A DNA stretch of 33,044 bases from Dehalococcoidia bacterium (lineage in GTDB: Bacteria; Chloroflexota; Dehalococcoidia; DSTF01; WHTK01), in contig DATLYJ010000044.1 in assembly GCA_035574915.1 (NCBI GenBank), positions 1 to 33,044 of the forward strand, read 5' to 3'. The notes beneath the pieces were generated by a model. It had not been told where the DNA came from and ran no database searches. It saw nothing but the letters and a program-made list of their open reading frames with translations. Shown here one piece after another: positions 15,101-24,859 of the stretch. The position numbers were made by a program, and so were the translations under genes. Every line of letters begins with the position of its first letter. The first letter of the stretch is position 1.

Positions 15101-16456
15101 TTGCGAATCACCGCCGAACCTCTACCACAACGTCAGGTCCAGCTCGAAATCGAGGTCGAGCCCGAGCGCCACAACGAGGCGATCGAGAAAGCCTACCGGA
15201 AGCTCGCGCCGCGCGTCCGCATCCCCGGCTTTCGCCCCGGCAAGGCCCCCAGGCCGCTCATCGAGAAGCAACTTGGCCGCCAGCGCCTCCTGCATGAGGC
15301 CATGGAGATTCTCGTCCCGGACGTCTACAAGGAGGCCATCGAGGAACAGAAGCTCGACCCGGTCGCCAGCCCCGAGCTCGAAGTCCTGAGCCACGAGCCT
15401 TTCGTCCTCAAGGCCACCGTCCCACTGAAGCCTCACGTCGACCTCGGCGACTACAAGTCGCTCCGCGTGCCCAGGCCCCCCGTTAGCATCAGCGAGCAGC
15501 GGGTCGAGGACACTCTCACCACCCTGCGCCGCCGCTACGGCACCATCGAGCCCGTCGACCGCCCGGCCCAGAAAGGCGACATCATCCGCGGCACGATCTC
15601 GGTCGAGGTCGACGGCAGCAAGCTCTACGAACAGTCCGACATCGAGTACCGCCTCTCGGACGACTCCCTGCGGTCGCTCCCCGGCCTCGCGGGCGCCATC
15701 GTTGGCCTGTCCAAGGGCGCCGACGAGACCCGCAAGGTCCAGGTCCCGGAGGACTTCGAGGACAAGCGCCTCGCCGGCAAGGAAGTCACCTACCACATCG
15801 TCGTCGAAGAGGTGAAGGAGGAGCGGCTCGCGGAGCTCAACGACGAGTTCGCCAGGGAGGTCGGCGAGGGCTTCGCCAGCCTCGACGAACTGAAAGACCG
15901 CCTGCGCAGCGACCTCCTCGCCGCCGAAGAGGACGAAGCCCGGCACGCCTACCAGCACGAGGTCATCGAGGCGCTGGTCGCCCAGGCGAAGTTCGAGTAC
16001 CCCTCCGTCCTGCTCGAGCGCGAGATCGACCGCGTGCTCGAAGAGCAGGCGAACCTCGACCCGCGCGACCCCCGCGCGCAGGAGCTCTACATCTCCCGCA
16101 TCGGCAAGAGCGAACAGGAAGTGCGCGACGAGGTCCGCGAAATGGCCGAGGCAAGATTGCGGCGCTCACTGGTGCTGACTCGCTTTGCCGAGGCCGAGAA
16201 TATTTCAGTCACCCATGAGGAGATCGACGCCGAGATCGACCGCATGGCAGCCTCCGCCGGTGATCAGGCGGACACCATCCGGCGCGTCTTCGGCACCGAG
16301 AGCGGGCACGCGACCATAGAGAACACGCTGCTCACGAGGAAGACGCTGGAGAGACTGGTGGAGCTGGCGAGCGCGGGCAGCCCCGCGGAGGCCCCTGAAG
16401 CGCCGAAGCCCGCCAAGAAGCGCCGGTCAGCGCCGCGCGAGGCCGGCCAGGACTGA
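15101..16456 (+). CDS. tig: Trigger factor (ribosome-associated chaperone)
   Basis: Protein of 451 residues that binds nascent chains at the ribosome exit and helps folding. The N-terminal ribosome-binding domain carries the signature GFRPGK (43-48). An FKBP-like prolyl isomerase domain spans roughly 150-245 ([32 protein letters not shown]). The rest is the helical chaperone domain, with a lysine/proline-rich tail ([10 protein letters not shown]). The TTG start at 15101 gives the standard family N-terminus ([18 protein letters not shown]); no ATG or GTG fits. It heads a tig-clpP-clpX operon, a common bacterial order linking folding and proteolysis. Confidence 0.96.
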   Translation: MRITAEPLPQRQVQLEIEVEPERHNEAIEKAYRKLAPRVRIPGFRPGKAPRPLIEKQLGRQRLLHEAMEILVPDVYKEAIEEQKLDPVASPELEVLSHEPFVLKATVPLKPHVDLGDYKSLRVPRPPVSISEQRVEDTLTTLRRRYGTIEPVDRPAQKGDIIRGTISVEVDGSKLYEQSDIEYRLSDDSLRSLPGLAGAIVGLSKGADETRKVQVPEDFEDKRLAGKEVTYHIVVEEVKEERLAELNDEFAREVGEGFASLDELKDRLRSDLLAAEEDEARHAYQHEVIEALVAQAKFEYPSVLLEREIDRVLEEQANLDPRDPRAQELYISRIGKSEQEVRDEVREMAEARLRRSLVLTRFAEAENISVTHEEIDAEIDRMAASAGDQADTIRRVFGTESGHATIENTLLTRKTLERLVELASAGSPAEAPEAPKPAKKRRSAPREAGQD

Positions 16457-16490
16457 CCGCGGCTGCGCGGCCAGGATAGGACAGGAGCGA

Positions 16491-17096
16491 ATGAGTCAGG
16501 AATTTCCCAGGGCCATCATACCCGCCGTAGTCGAGACCACACCCCGGGGCGAGCGCGTCTACGACATCTACTCGATGCTCCTCAAGGAGCGGATCGTCTT
16601 TCTCGGCACGCCGATAGACGACCAGGTGGCTAACGCCATCATCGCCCAGTTCCTGCACCTAGAGCGCGAGGACCCCGAGCGCGACATCAGCCTCTACATC
16701 AACTCGCCCGGAGGCTCAGTGCACGCCGGCCTCGCCATCTACGACGCCATGCGCCTCAATCGCTGCGACGTAGCCACCTACTGCGTCGGCCTCTGCGCCA
16801 GCATGGCCACCGTCCTCCTCAGCTCCGGCACGCCGGGCAAGCGCTACGCCATGCCCAACTCGACCATCCACATGCACCAGGTCATGGGCGGCACCCGCGG
16901 CCAGGCTTCAGACATTGAGATCGAGGCGCGCGAGACCCTGCGGGTCAACGACCTCCTCCGGAACATCCTCGCCCAGAACACCGGCCAGGATCCGGAGCGA
17001 ATACGGCGCGACTTCGACCGAAACTTCTACATGGATGCGCAACAGGCCAAGGAATACGGCCTGATTGACGAGATCCTCTCGAAGCAGCAGGCCTAG
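16491..17096 (+). CDS. clpP: ATP-dependent Clp protease proteolytic subunit
   Basis: Serine peptidase of 201 residues, forming the tetradecameric barrel that degrades substrates unfolded by ClpX. The triad is Ser104 (CASMATVLL), His129 (HMHQ) and Asp176 (RDFDRN). The head-domain block [19 protein letters not shown] and the end KEYGLIDEI are typical. Residues around the nucleophile (GLCASMAT) differ slightly from the common AASMGA. A good Shine-Dalgarno sequence (AGGAG) precedes the ATG. It is 34 nt after tig and 19 nt before clpX. Only one clpP is present, unlike actinobacteria, which usually carry tandem copies. Confidence 0.97.
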   Translation: MSQEFPRAIIPAVVETTPRGERVYDIYSMLLKERIVFLGTPIDDQVANAIIAQFLHLEREDPERDISLYINSPGGSVHAGLAIYDAMRLNRCDVATYCVGLCASMATVLLSSGTPGKRYAMPNSTIHMHQVMGGTRGQASDIEIEARETLRVNDLLRNILAQNTGQDPERIRRDFDRNFYMDAQQAKEYGLIDEILSKQQA

Positions 17097-17115
17097 GGCG
17101 GGCACGGGAGAACTT

Positions 17116-18417
<1,302 letters not shown>

Positions 18418-18593
18418 CCGGGCCTGACTGAAGGGCCGCCGCGGCAGAGTACACAGGCGGCTTCCCGCGCCAGAAGCTCGCCCTGCGGCGCGGCCGCCCT
18501 CACGCCACCAGCGCCAGGGCCTTCCTTGCCGCGCGAGGGCCTCCCCGAGCCTCCGTCGAGGCCTCTACGCTCGACTGCCGGGATTGGGCCAGC
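18418..18593. other. Convergent intergenic region clpX / ubiA-like gene, no clear terminator
   Basis: This 176-bp stretch holds only weak inverted repeats, such as GCCGCC/GGCGGC with a 16-nt loop and GCCTC/GAGGC with a 4-nt loop. No hairpin followed by a T-tract is visible on either strand, and no coding sequence is convincing. Confidence 0.4.
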
Positions 18594-19562
18594 CTACCTG
18601 TACGCGGTCAGCACCACCAGCGACGTCGCCACCCACCCGATCACCGTCAGCAGCAACGGCACGTCCTTGAGCAGCACTTCCTCCGGGCTGCCGCCCTCGT
18701 TCTTGACGTGGGACAGGTAAAGATAGCGGAACAGCCCGTAGATCACGAAGGGCACGGTCAGCATCATCGCGTGGTTGTCGGGCAGGTTCGGCGCCGTGAA
18801 CGTGTATAGCGCGTAGGCGATCACGGTGGACGCCGTCACCATGTCCGTCATCTGGTCCAGGAAGGCCAGGCTGTAGTGCTCCAGCGTGCGCCGGTGTTCG
18901 CCGGCGCCGTCCTGGAGGAGCATCACCTCCGCCCGGCGCTTCGTGATCGCCAGGAACAGCGCCCCGAGCCCCGTGACCACGTAGAGCCAGGGCGAGATCG
19001 GTACGTCGATCGCGTAAGCGCCGGCGACCGCCCGCAGGACGAAGCCCGCCGCGATCGCCATCACGTCCAGGATCACCTCATGCTTGAGGAAGTACGTGTA
19101 GAGCTGCATCAACGCCAGGTAGCCGGCGACCACGGCGCCCGTCCGCCAATCGATCAGGAAGCCGCCGCCGATGGCGACGGCGCTCAGGGCCAGGGCCCAG
19201 GCCCACGCCGCCCCCGGCGCAAGCTGCCCTGAGGCTATCGGCCGGCGGCTCTTCCTCGGGTGCAGCCTGTCCTGCTCCCTGTCCCTGATGTCGTTCACCA
19301 GGTAGTCCGCCCCCGACGCCAGCGAAAAGACGATCGCCGTCAGGAGCGCGCGCAGCACCAGGTGGTCCCAGGTCGAAGGCTCCTCCGGCGTCCAGTGCTG
19401 GTTGACGGAGAAAATGAACGCCAGGAAGACGATGCCGCTCTTCGTCCACTGCTTGGGACGCATCGAGAGGACGACAGCGGAGAGGTGCCGGAGGAGCGAG
19501 CCCGGCAGCGACGCTGGCCTGGCAGCCGGCGAAGCGATCGCCCGGGCGGAGTCTTCAGCCAT
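18594..19562 (-). CDS. UbiA-family prenyltransferase, decaprenyl-phosphate phosphoribosyltransferase-like
   Basis: Integral membrane enzyme of 322 residues of the UbiA superfamily. The first aspartate motif is NDIRDREQD (90-98), followed by HPRKSRRPIASG. The pattern MRPKQWTK near residue 34 and the YSLAFLDQMTDM segment match decaprenyl-phosphate 5-phosphoribose synthases (Rv3806c type). Those enzymes transfer phosphoribose from PRPP to polyprenyl phosphate, on the way to the arabinose donor of cell-envelope glycans. It is less like MenA. It follows the LprG-like/MFS pair on the same strand after 112 nt but has a strong promoter of its own. Membrane helices cover most of the protein. Confidence 0.82.
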   Translation of the reverse strand: MAEDSARAIASPAARPASLPGSLLRHLSAVVLSMRPKQWTKSGIVFLAFIFSVNQHWTPEEPSTWDHLVLRALLTAIVFSLASGADYLVNDIRDREQDRLHPRKSRRPIASGQLAPGAAWAWALALSAVAIGGGFLIDWRTGAVVAGYLALMQLYTYFLKHEVILDVMAIAAGFVLRAVAGAYAIDVPISPWLYVVTGLGALFLAITKRRAEVMLLQDGAGEHRRTLEHYSLAFLDQMTDMVTASTVIAYALYTFTAPNLPDNHAMMLTVPFVIYGLFRYLYLSHVKNEGGSPEEVLLKDVPLLLTVIGWVATSLVVLTAYR

Positions 19563-19570
19563 CTTCGCGG

Positions 19571-19600
19571 ATCATATCGGCGCCCCCCTCAGAGGGTCAA
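19571..19600 (-). promoter_or_regulatory. Near-consensus promoter of the ubiA-like gene, leaderless
   Basis: On the minus strand TTGACC (19595-19600) and TATGAT (19571-19576) are spaced by 18 nt; each matches the consensus at five of six positions. The -10 ends 8 nt before the ATG at 19562, so transcription should start at or within a base or two of the start codon. No Shine-Dalgarno sequence is present. Confidence 0.65.
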
Positions 19601-19674
19601 AGCCGCCGCGATAAGGCTCCGCCGGAGCGCTTAGGGAGCGAGCGGCCGGCGCCCTCCTCCGTCTGCCCTGCCCG

Positions 19675-21291
19675 CTAGCCGGCCTGCCGCCGCCGCCTCC
19701 ACCCCAGCAGCAACGCCGGTAGCGCCGTGGCCATACACACCAGTCCCGTAACCCGGAAGGTGTCCTGGAAGGCGTCGACCTCCAGGCTCACCAGCAGTTC
19801 GATGTACTTCGGCTCGTCCAGCGGGATCAGGCCAGCCTCGGCGTAGAAGCCGCCCAGGCCCCGCGTGGTAAGCAACGCCACCCCCACGAGCGCGCCGATG
19901 AGGCGCACCACGGTCAGCAGCGATGAGACCGTCGCGCGCTGGCCCTCTTCGACCTGGTCCAGCGCCGCCGTGTTCACGGGCGCGATCACCAGCCCCAGGC
20001 CCAGGCCGGCGATCAGCAGCGGCGCCGTGAAGGCCACGTCTCCCGGTGACTCGCCCCAGCGCGACATGCCCAGGAAGCCAACGCCGGCCAGCACCACGGC
20101 CGCCGCGGCCGTCGGGGCCAGCCCCGCCCGCGTCGCCACGTAGCCGCCGGCCAGGGCGCCCAGCGGCAGGGCAACCGTGAGCCGCATCAAGTTCAGCCCG
20201 CCCTCGATCGCCGTCCCGTTCAGGATCACGTTCGTGAACAGCGGCACGTTCACCATGGCGACGATCAACGCCCCGCCCACCAGCCCGTTCGTGAGGAATG
20301 CCGCTGCCAGCGGCAGGCGCCGGAACAGTCCCAGTTCCACTAGCGGCGCGCGGGCCGCCCGCTGCTGCGCCACGAACGCCGCGAACAGGACCGCCGCGGC
20401 GCCGTACAGCGCCGCCGTCGCGCCGCCCGCCCGCGGCTCGATGGGGTCGTCCGTCAACGCGACCGTCAGGCAGACCAGGCTCGCCCCCAGAAGGGCCGCG
20501 CCCGTAAGGTCGATCCGGCCCCGGCGTCGCGCCGGGCCGGACAGGCGTGCGAGGCCCCAGGTGCCCGCCGCGATCGGCAAGCACATCGGCACGTTGACCC
20601 AGAAGACGCCCTGCCAGCCCAGAAGCTGCGCCACGCTTCCGCCCCACGCCGGCCCCACCAGCCCCCCGGCTTCGGACGCGGCCGCCATCGCCCCGAGCCC
20701 GTACGCTCGCCGCGCCAGCGGCATCGTGTCCGCAACGATCGCCATCGCCACCGGCACGACGGCCCCGCCTCCCACCGCCTGCACGCCCCGCGCCAGCGCC
20801 AGCATGGTCAGGTCATCCGAAAGCCCCAGCCACGGGAACGGCGGCAGGTCCGCCAGCGCCGGCGAGACGGCTACCCACGCCGAACCAAGCACGAACAGGC
20901 CCATCGCCGCCGCGAACACGCGCCCGTGCCCGAAGACGTCCGAGACCCGCCCCATCAGCGGCATGGCGACGACGTAGCCCAGGATGTAGCCGTTGACGAT
21001 CCAGGCCGCGCGAAAGAACTGGTCCTGGGGAAGGCCGACCCCCTCGATCATCTTCGGCAGCACGGCCACAACCGAGGTCTGGTCGTCCGCCGCGAAGAAC
21101 ACGCCCAGCGCGGCCAGCGACACCAGCCTCGCCGCTGGCGCGTCGTCGAGCCCCATCGCCCGCTGCGAGGCCCTGTCGAGCGCCCCGAGGCCTGCCGCCA
21201 CGACGCCCCTCGCCCTCCCCGCGGCGGCGCGGGCGCCCGTAACCGCGCCGAGCGTCAGCGCCCACGCGGCCGCCCGTTCCAGCACGCTCAC
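19675..21291 (-). CDS. MFS transporter, DHA2 type (P55/Rv1410c-like)
   Basis: Major facilitator protein of 538 residues, long enough for 14 transmembrane helices. An acidic motif (FFAADDQTSVVAVLPKM) marks the first helix, motif A is GRVSDVFGHGRVF, and the motif C region is GGLVGPAWGG. Drug efflux is the generic family role. Its GTG start overlaps the stop of an LprG/LppX-type lipoprotein gene as GTGA. In mycobacteria LprG and the MFS protein P55 (Rv1410c) form an operon that moves triacylglycerides and lipoglycan-related lipids out of the membrane. By analogy this may be a lipid exporter; that is inference from the pairing. Confidence 0.88.
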   Translation of the reverse strand: MSVLERAAAWALTLGAVTGARAAAGRARGVVAAGLGALDRASQRAMGLDDAPAARLVSLAALGVFFAADDQTSVVAVLPKMIEGVGLPQDQFFRAAWIVNGYILGYVVAMPLMGRVSDVFGHGRVFAAAMGLFVLGSAWVAVSPALADLPPFPWLGLSDDLTMLALARGVQAVGGGAVVPVAMAIVADTMPLARRAYGLGAMAAASEAGGLVGPAWGGSVAQLLGWQGVFWVNVPMCLPIAAGTWGLARLSGPARRRGRIDLTGAALLGASLVCLTVALTDDPIEPRAGGATAALYGAAAVLFAAFVAQQRAARAPLVELGLFRRLPLAAAFLTNGLVGGALIVAMVNVPLFTNVILNGTAIEGGLNLMRLTVALPLGALAGGYVATRAGLAPTAAAAVVLAGVGFLGMSRWGESPGDVAFTAPLLIAGLGLGLVIAPVNTAALDQVEEGQRATVSSLLTVVRLIGALVGVALLTTRGLGGFYAEAGLIPLDEPKYIELLVSLEVDAFQDTFRVTGLVCMATALPALLLGWRRRRQAG

Positions 21292-22004
21292 CTGGGTTCT
21301 TCGATGGTGACCGGTGCGTCGTAGCGCGAGAGGCTCAGCTGCCGCACGATGTTGTCCGCCTCGCCCGCGGCCATTGGCCCCTTGAGCCGCGCCCGCCGGA
21401 TCAGGCTGTCGTCCCGCCCCACCCAGACCTCAACCTCCACCGTCCGTCCCGGCTCGCCGAAGCTCAGGCCTTCGGCGAGGTCATCGGTGCGCATGGAACC
21501 CTTGACCCGGTACGCCCTGACGCCATCGACGCTATCGCTCCCCTCGACCTTCGCGTCACGCAGCGATCGCGCCACCGCGGCCACCAGCGCCGCCGGGTCG
21601 ATTATGTCGAGCACGGAGCCCGGCGCCCGCTCGAACTGCCGCGAGAACGGGTTCGTCACCCACGTCCTGTCGCCGATCGCCACCAGGCGCACGCTCACCG
21701 TCGCCGGCCCCAGCTTCCCCCGCGCCTCCGCTGACATCCGGTCCGGCAGCACGAAGTCCCCCTCCGCCGTGTCGATCCCCAGGCCGAACACGATCTGCGT
21801 CGCGCCGTTCTCATGCTCCAGGCGGAAGTGAAAGGTCTTGACGCTCGCAAACCGCTGCGCCGCCCGCGAAAGGACCTCCTGGGCGCTGACGCCGCTCGCA
21901 TCGCCGCCATCGCCGCCGCAGGCCGCGGCCAGGGCCGTCGCCGCCACGGCTGCTGCGATCACGCCGGCCAGGCCCAGCCGCCTCAGGACTGGTCTGCAGT
22001 CCAT
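21288..22004 (-). CDS. LprG/LppX-type lipoprotein (LppX_LprAFG family)
   Basis: Lipoprotein of 238 residues. The signal sequence ends in a lipobox LAAAC with the acylated cysteine at residue 29, followed by a Gly/Asp-rich linker. The mature domain has the LppX_LprAFG pattern: a helix with SRAAQRFASVKTFHFRLEHENG, then alternating strands (DRTWVTNPFSRQFERAPG, VDGVRAYRVKGSM, VEVEVWVGRDDSLIRRARLKGPM). In mycobacteria this fold holds lipids in a hydrophobic pocket. The ATG has a CATAAT -10 element 6 nt upstream and no Shine-Dalgarno sequence. The gene overlaps the MFS gene by four bases, pointing to a joint lipid-handling function. Confidence 0.85.
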   Translation of the reverse strand: MDCRPVLRRLGLAGVIAAAVAATALAAACGGDGGDASGVSAQEVLSRAAQRFASVKTFHFRLEHENGATQIVFGLGIDTAEGDFVLPDRMSAEARGKLGPATVSVRLVAIGDRTWVTNPFSRQFERAPGSVLDIIDPAALVAAVARSLRDAKVEGSDSVDGVRAYRVKGSMRTDDLAEGLSFGEPGRTVEVEVWVGRDDSLIRRARLKGPMAAGEADNIVRQLSLSRYDAPVTIEEPR

Positions 22005-22010
22005 GCCAGC

Positions 22011-22016
22011 ATTATG
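22011..22016 (-). promoter_or_regulatory. -10 element of the lprG-like/MFS operon
   Basis: CATAAT (five of six matches) ends 6 nt before the ATG at 22004, predicting a leaderless mRNA. No -35 is recognisable. The tlyA operon is divergent, with its own -10 at 22104-22109; the 112-bp region between the two starts holds nothing else I can name. Confidence 0.5.
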
Positions 22017-22103
22017 CCGCTGCCGCGGCCCCGCTCACATCCCGCTCTCGTCACATCAGGCCACGCCTCCGCTGCCGCGGTCGCCCCGTTCGAGGCCGCC
22101 TTC

Positions 22104-22109
22104 TATACT
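22104..22109 (+). promoter_or_regulatory. -10 element of the tlyA operon
   Basis: TATACT (five of six matches) ends 7 nt before the ATG at 22117, so the first transcribed base should be the A of the start codon. No Shine-Dalgarno sequence and no clear -35 are seen. Confidence 0.55.
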
Positions 22110-22116
22110 TGCTGCC

Positions 22117-22872
22117 ATGACACCGCCCGCAACCAGGGCCAAAGAGCGCATCGACGCCTTGCTTGTCGAGCGCGGCCTCCTCGAGAGCCGCCAGCAGGCG
22201 CGCGCCGCCCTCCTTGCCGGCGAAGTGCGCGTCGATGGCCGTCCCGTCACCAGGCCGGGCGCCCTCGTGCCCCCGTCAGCCGCAATCGAGGTCCAGCGCC
22301 GCCCCCGGTACGCGAGCCGCGGCGGCGAAAAGCTCGAACACGCGCTCACCGCCTTCGCCCTGGATGTCGAGGGGCTCACCTGTCTCGATGCCGGCGCCTC
22401 CACCGGCGGTTTCACCGACTGCCTCCTTCAGCATGGCGCCGCCAGGGTCTACGCCATCGACGTCGGCTACGGCCTCCTCGATTACCGCCTCCGCCAGGAC
22501 CCGCGCGTCGTCGTCATGGAGCGCACCAACGTGCGTGACCTCCCGCCCCTGCCCGAACCCTGCGACCTCGCCGTCGTCGACGTCTCCTTCATCGGCCTCG
22601 AGAAGGTGCTGCCGGCCATCACCCGGTCGCTCCGGCCCGGCGGCGAGATCGTCGCCCTGGTGAAGCCGCAGTTCCAGGGCCGGCGCGAGGAGGTCGGCAA
22701 GAACGGCGTCGTGAAAGACCCGCTCGTCCACGCCGCCATCCTCGGGCGCATCATCGCCTGGTGCGTCGGCCGCGGCTACCGCCTGCTTGGGCTTACTACA
22801 TCGCCCCTGCTCGGTCCCGCCGGCAACAAAGAGTTCTTCCTCCACCTTCGCGCCCCGGAGGCGCAGCCGTGA
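22117..22872 (+). CDS. tlyA: TlyA family rRNA (cytidine-2'-O)-methyltransferase
   Basis: Protein of 251 residues with an S4 RNA-binding domain (about 9-65, RIDALLVERGLLESRQQARA) and a FtsJ-like methyltransferase domain. The SAM site is DAGASTGGFTD (91-101); later blocks are VVDVSFIGLEKVLP and ALVKPQFQ. Mycobacterial TlyA 2'-O-methylates C1409 of 16S and C1920 of 23S rRNA; the same activity is likely here, acting on the ribosome in the cytoplasm. Hemolysin annotations for this family are historical. It heads an operon with NAD kinase, overlapping it by GTGA. Confidence 0.93.
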   Translation: MTPPATRAKERIDALLVERGLLESRQQARAALLAGEVRVDGRPVTRPGALVPPSAAIEVQRRPRYASRGGEKLEHALTAFALDVEGLTCLDAGASTGGFTDCLLQHGAARVYAIDVGYGLLDYRLRQDPRVVVMERTNVRDLPPLPEPCDLAVVDVSFIGLEKVLPAITRSLRPGGEIVALVKPQFQGRREEVGKNGVVKDPLVHAAILGRIIAWCVGRGYRLLGLTTSPLLGPAGNKEFFLHLRAPEAQP

Positions 22873-23747
22873 CCGCTCGCCGCCCCCCGCGACGCATTGG
22901 CCTCGCCTACAATCCCAGCTCCGATGAGGCGCGGGACCTCGCGCTCAGGGTCGAAGCCCTCCTCGCCAGCCGCGGCGTCGATACCTGGATGACCGACCTC
23001 TCCCAGGAGCGCGACCATGACCGCGTCGCCGCCAGCGACCTTGTGATGTGCTTCGGCGGCGATGGCACCGTGCTCCGCTGCGCTCGCCTCGCCATCGAAG
23101 CGGAGCCCCTGATCCTGGGCGTGAACATGGGCCGCCTCGGCTTCCTGACCGAACTCGAGAGCTTCGAGGTCGAAGGCCGCCTGGACGAAGTGCTCGCGGG
23201 CGGCGGCCGCATCGAAGAGCGCGCCCTCCTCCAGGCCTCCGTCCCCGGCTCCGGCGAGGTCTTCCACGCCTTGAATGAGATCGTCATCGGCCGCGCCACT
23301 CTCAGCCGCGCCATCCAGCTCGCCGTCGATGTCGACAGCGTGCGGATTGCCGACTATCGCTGCGATGGCGTGATCGTCGCCACCGCCACGGGCAGCACGG
23401 CTTACGCCCTCTCCGTCGGCGGCCCGATCCTGCCACCCGAGTCCCACGACATCGTCGTCGTGCCGGTTGCCCCCCACCTTGCCGCCCAGCACGCGGTCGT
23501 CCTCGCCGAGACGGAGGTCGTGCATGTCACCCTGGAGCCGCGCCAGCAGGCAGTCCTCAGCGTCGACGGCGAGAGCGACCTCGAACTGCACGAGCATGAC
23601 ACCGTCGTCGCCCGTATTAGCCCCTACCACGCCCGCTTCCTCCGCTTCCACGACCGCACAGACTTCTACCTGCGCATGGCAGCACGCCTCGGCTGGCACA
23701 GGCCGGCCGGCAAGGCAGAGCCGCTGCCGCGCCGCCTGCTCAGCTAG
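22869..23747 (+). CDS. nadK: NAD kinase
   Basis: ATP-NAD kinase of 292 residues that makes NADP. The catalytic GGDGT lies at 63-67; ALNEIVIGR and ATATGSTAYALSVGGP are the NAD-binding blocks. Length is normal. The GTG at 22869 overlaps the tlyA stop as GTGA; the frame is open upstream but only as out-of-frame tlyA sequence. A tlyA-nadK pairing is common in bacteria, often next to recN, which is not seen here. Confidence 0.95.
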   Translation: MTARRPPRRIGLAYNPSSDEARDLALRVEALLASRGVDTWMTDLSQERDHDRVAASDLVMCFGGDGTVLRCARLAIEAEPLILGVNMGRLGFLTELESFEVEGRLDEVLAGGGRIEERALLQASVPGSGEVFHALNEIVIGRATLSRAIQLAVDVDSVRIADYRCDGVIVATATGSTAYALSVGGPILPPESHDIVVVPVAPHLAAQHAVVLAETEVVHVTLEPRQQAVLSVDGESDLELHEHDTVVARISPYHARFLRFHDRTDFYLRMAARLGWHRPAGKAEPLPRRLLS

Positions 23748-23791
23748 GGGCAGAGACGCCAGCGCGCGGCTTTGTTAGTCTGATTGGCATC

Positions 23792-24319
23792 ATGGTGCGC
23801 ACAAGTCCAGCAGCCGCCGTAACGCTCAAGGCCACACTCGCCGACGCCCGCGACATTCACGACCTCGTGAACCTCTTCGCCCAGCGCGGCGACATGCTGC
23901 CGCGCACCATGGGCGAGGTCTACGAGAACCTGCGCGACTTCTTCGTGGCCCGCGCGCCGGACGGCAGCTTCCTCGGCTGCGTTGCCCTCCACCTAATGTG
24001 GTCGGACCTGGCCGAGGTGAAGTCGCTGGCCGTGGCCGAGGCCGCCCAGGGGCGCGGCGTTGGTTCCCTCCTCGTCCAGGCCTGCATCGACGAGGCCCGC
24101 GCCCTGGGCCTTGAACGCATCTTCGCCCTCACCTACCGGCCCGCCTTCTTCGAGCGCCTCGGCTTTCAGGTGGCCGATGTGATGACCCTGCCCCGCAAGG
24201 TCTGGAACGAGTGCTACCGCTGCCCAAAGTTCCCCAGCTGCAACGAGATCGCCCTCACCCTCGACCTGCGCTCCGCGCCTCCAGAGGGCGAGCCGCGCGG
24301 GCAAGGTGGTGACAATTGA
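23792..24319 (+). CDS. GNAT N-acetyltransferase, ArgA-like
   Basis: Single-domain GNAT protein of 175 residues. The acetyl-CoA loop is QGRGVGSLL, the preceding strand VKSLAVAEAAQ, and the family tail is LPRKVWNECYRCPKFPSCNEIAL, with three cysteines. That tail is typical of the GNAT domains used as N-acetylglutamate synthases in arginine synthesis (for example Rv2747 type). No arginine genes are near, so the substrate remains open. The ATG is 44 nt after nadK; its stop overlaps the next gene. Confidence 0.85.
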   Translation: MVRTSPAAAVTLKATLADARDIHDLVNLFAQRGDMLPRTMGEVYENLRDFFVARAPDGSFLGCVALHLMWSDLAEVKSLAVAEAAQGRGVGSLLVQACIDEARALGLERIFALTYRPAFFERLGFQVADVMTLPRKVWNECYRCPKFPSCNEIALTLDLRSAPPEGEPRGQGGDN

Positions 24320-24855
24320 GGCGCTTCCCCGTCCTCGTCGGCTCCCATGACATCTACCGCGGCCGCGTGGTCAACCTGCGCGTGGACACCATCGAAGTCG
24401 CCGACGGCGAAAACGTCCGCCGCGAGGTCGTCGAGCACCCGGGCGCCGTCGTGCTCGTGCCCGTCGACAGCGAGGGCCGCCTTCTCTGGGTCCGCCAGTA
24501 CCGCTACGCCGTCGACCGTGAACTGCTGGAGCTCCCGGCCGGCACGCTGGAGCGCGGCGAGGCCCCGGAGGCCTGCGCCCGCCGCGAGGTGGCCGAAGAG
24601 ACCGGCTTCGAGGCCGGCTCGCTGGAGATGCTCGGCAGCTTCTTTACCGCGCCCGGCTTCTGCACCGAGTACATGCACGCCTACGCCGCCACGGGCCTCA
24701 CTCCGGCCAGAGACGCCCACGCCGACGACGATGAAGACATTCAGGTCGAACCGCTCACCATCGAGGAGGCCCTGGCCCGGATCGACGAGGGCGCGATTGT
24801 CGACGCCAAGTCGATTGCCGCCCTCTTCCTTTACCTGCGCAAGCACCCGCGTTAG
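24316..24855 (+). CDS. Nudix hydrolase, probable ADP-ribose pyrophosphatase
   Basis: Nudix protein of 179 residues. The box G-x5-E-x7-REV-x-EE-x-G-F is complete at about 76-98 (starting GTLERGE, ending REVAEETGF). The flanking pattern VRQYRYAVDRELLELPAGTL and the proline 16 residues after the box (FTAPGF) are typical of ADP-ribose pyrophosphatases (NudF type), which split ADP-ribose to AMP and ribose-5-phosphate. The TTG start overlaps the GNAT stop as TTGA. Placement downstream of NAD kinase fits NAD-related turnover. Confidence 0.88.
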   Translation: MRRFPVLVGSHDIYRGRVVNLRVDTIEVADGENVRREVVEHPGAVVLVPVDSEGRLLWVRQYRYAVDRELLELPAGTLERGEAPEACARREVAEETGFEAGSLEMLGSFFTAPGFCTEYMHAYAATGLTPARDAHADDDEDIQVEPLTIEEALARIDEGAIVDAKSIAALFLYLRKHPR

Positions 24856-24859
24856 CGCT

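Noticed and set aside
18594-19562. UbiA-family gene as the missing MenA of the men cluster
   Set aside because: The MRPKQWTK and HPRKSRRPIASG patterns fit phosphoribosyltransferases (Rv3806c type) better, and it lies 9 kb from the men operon. A phylogeny with MenA and Rv3806c would settle it.
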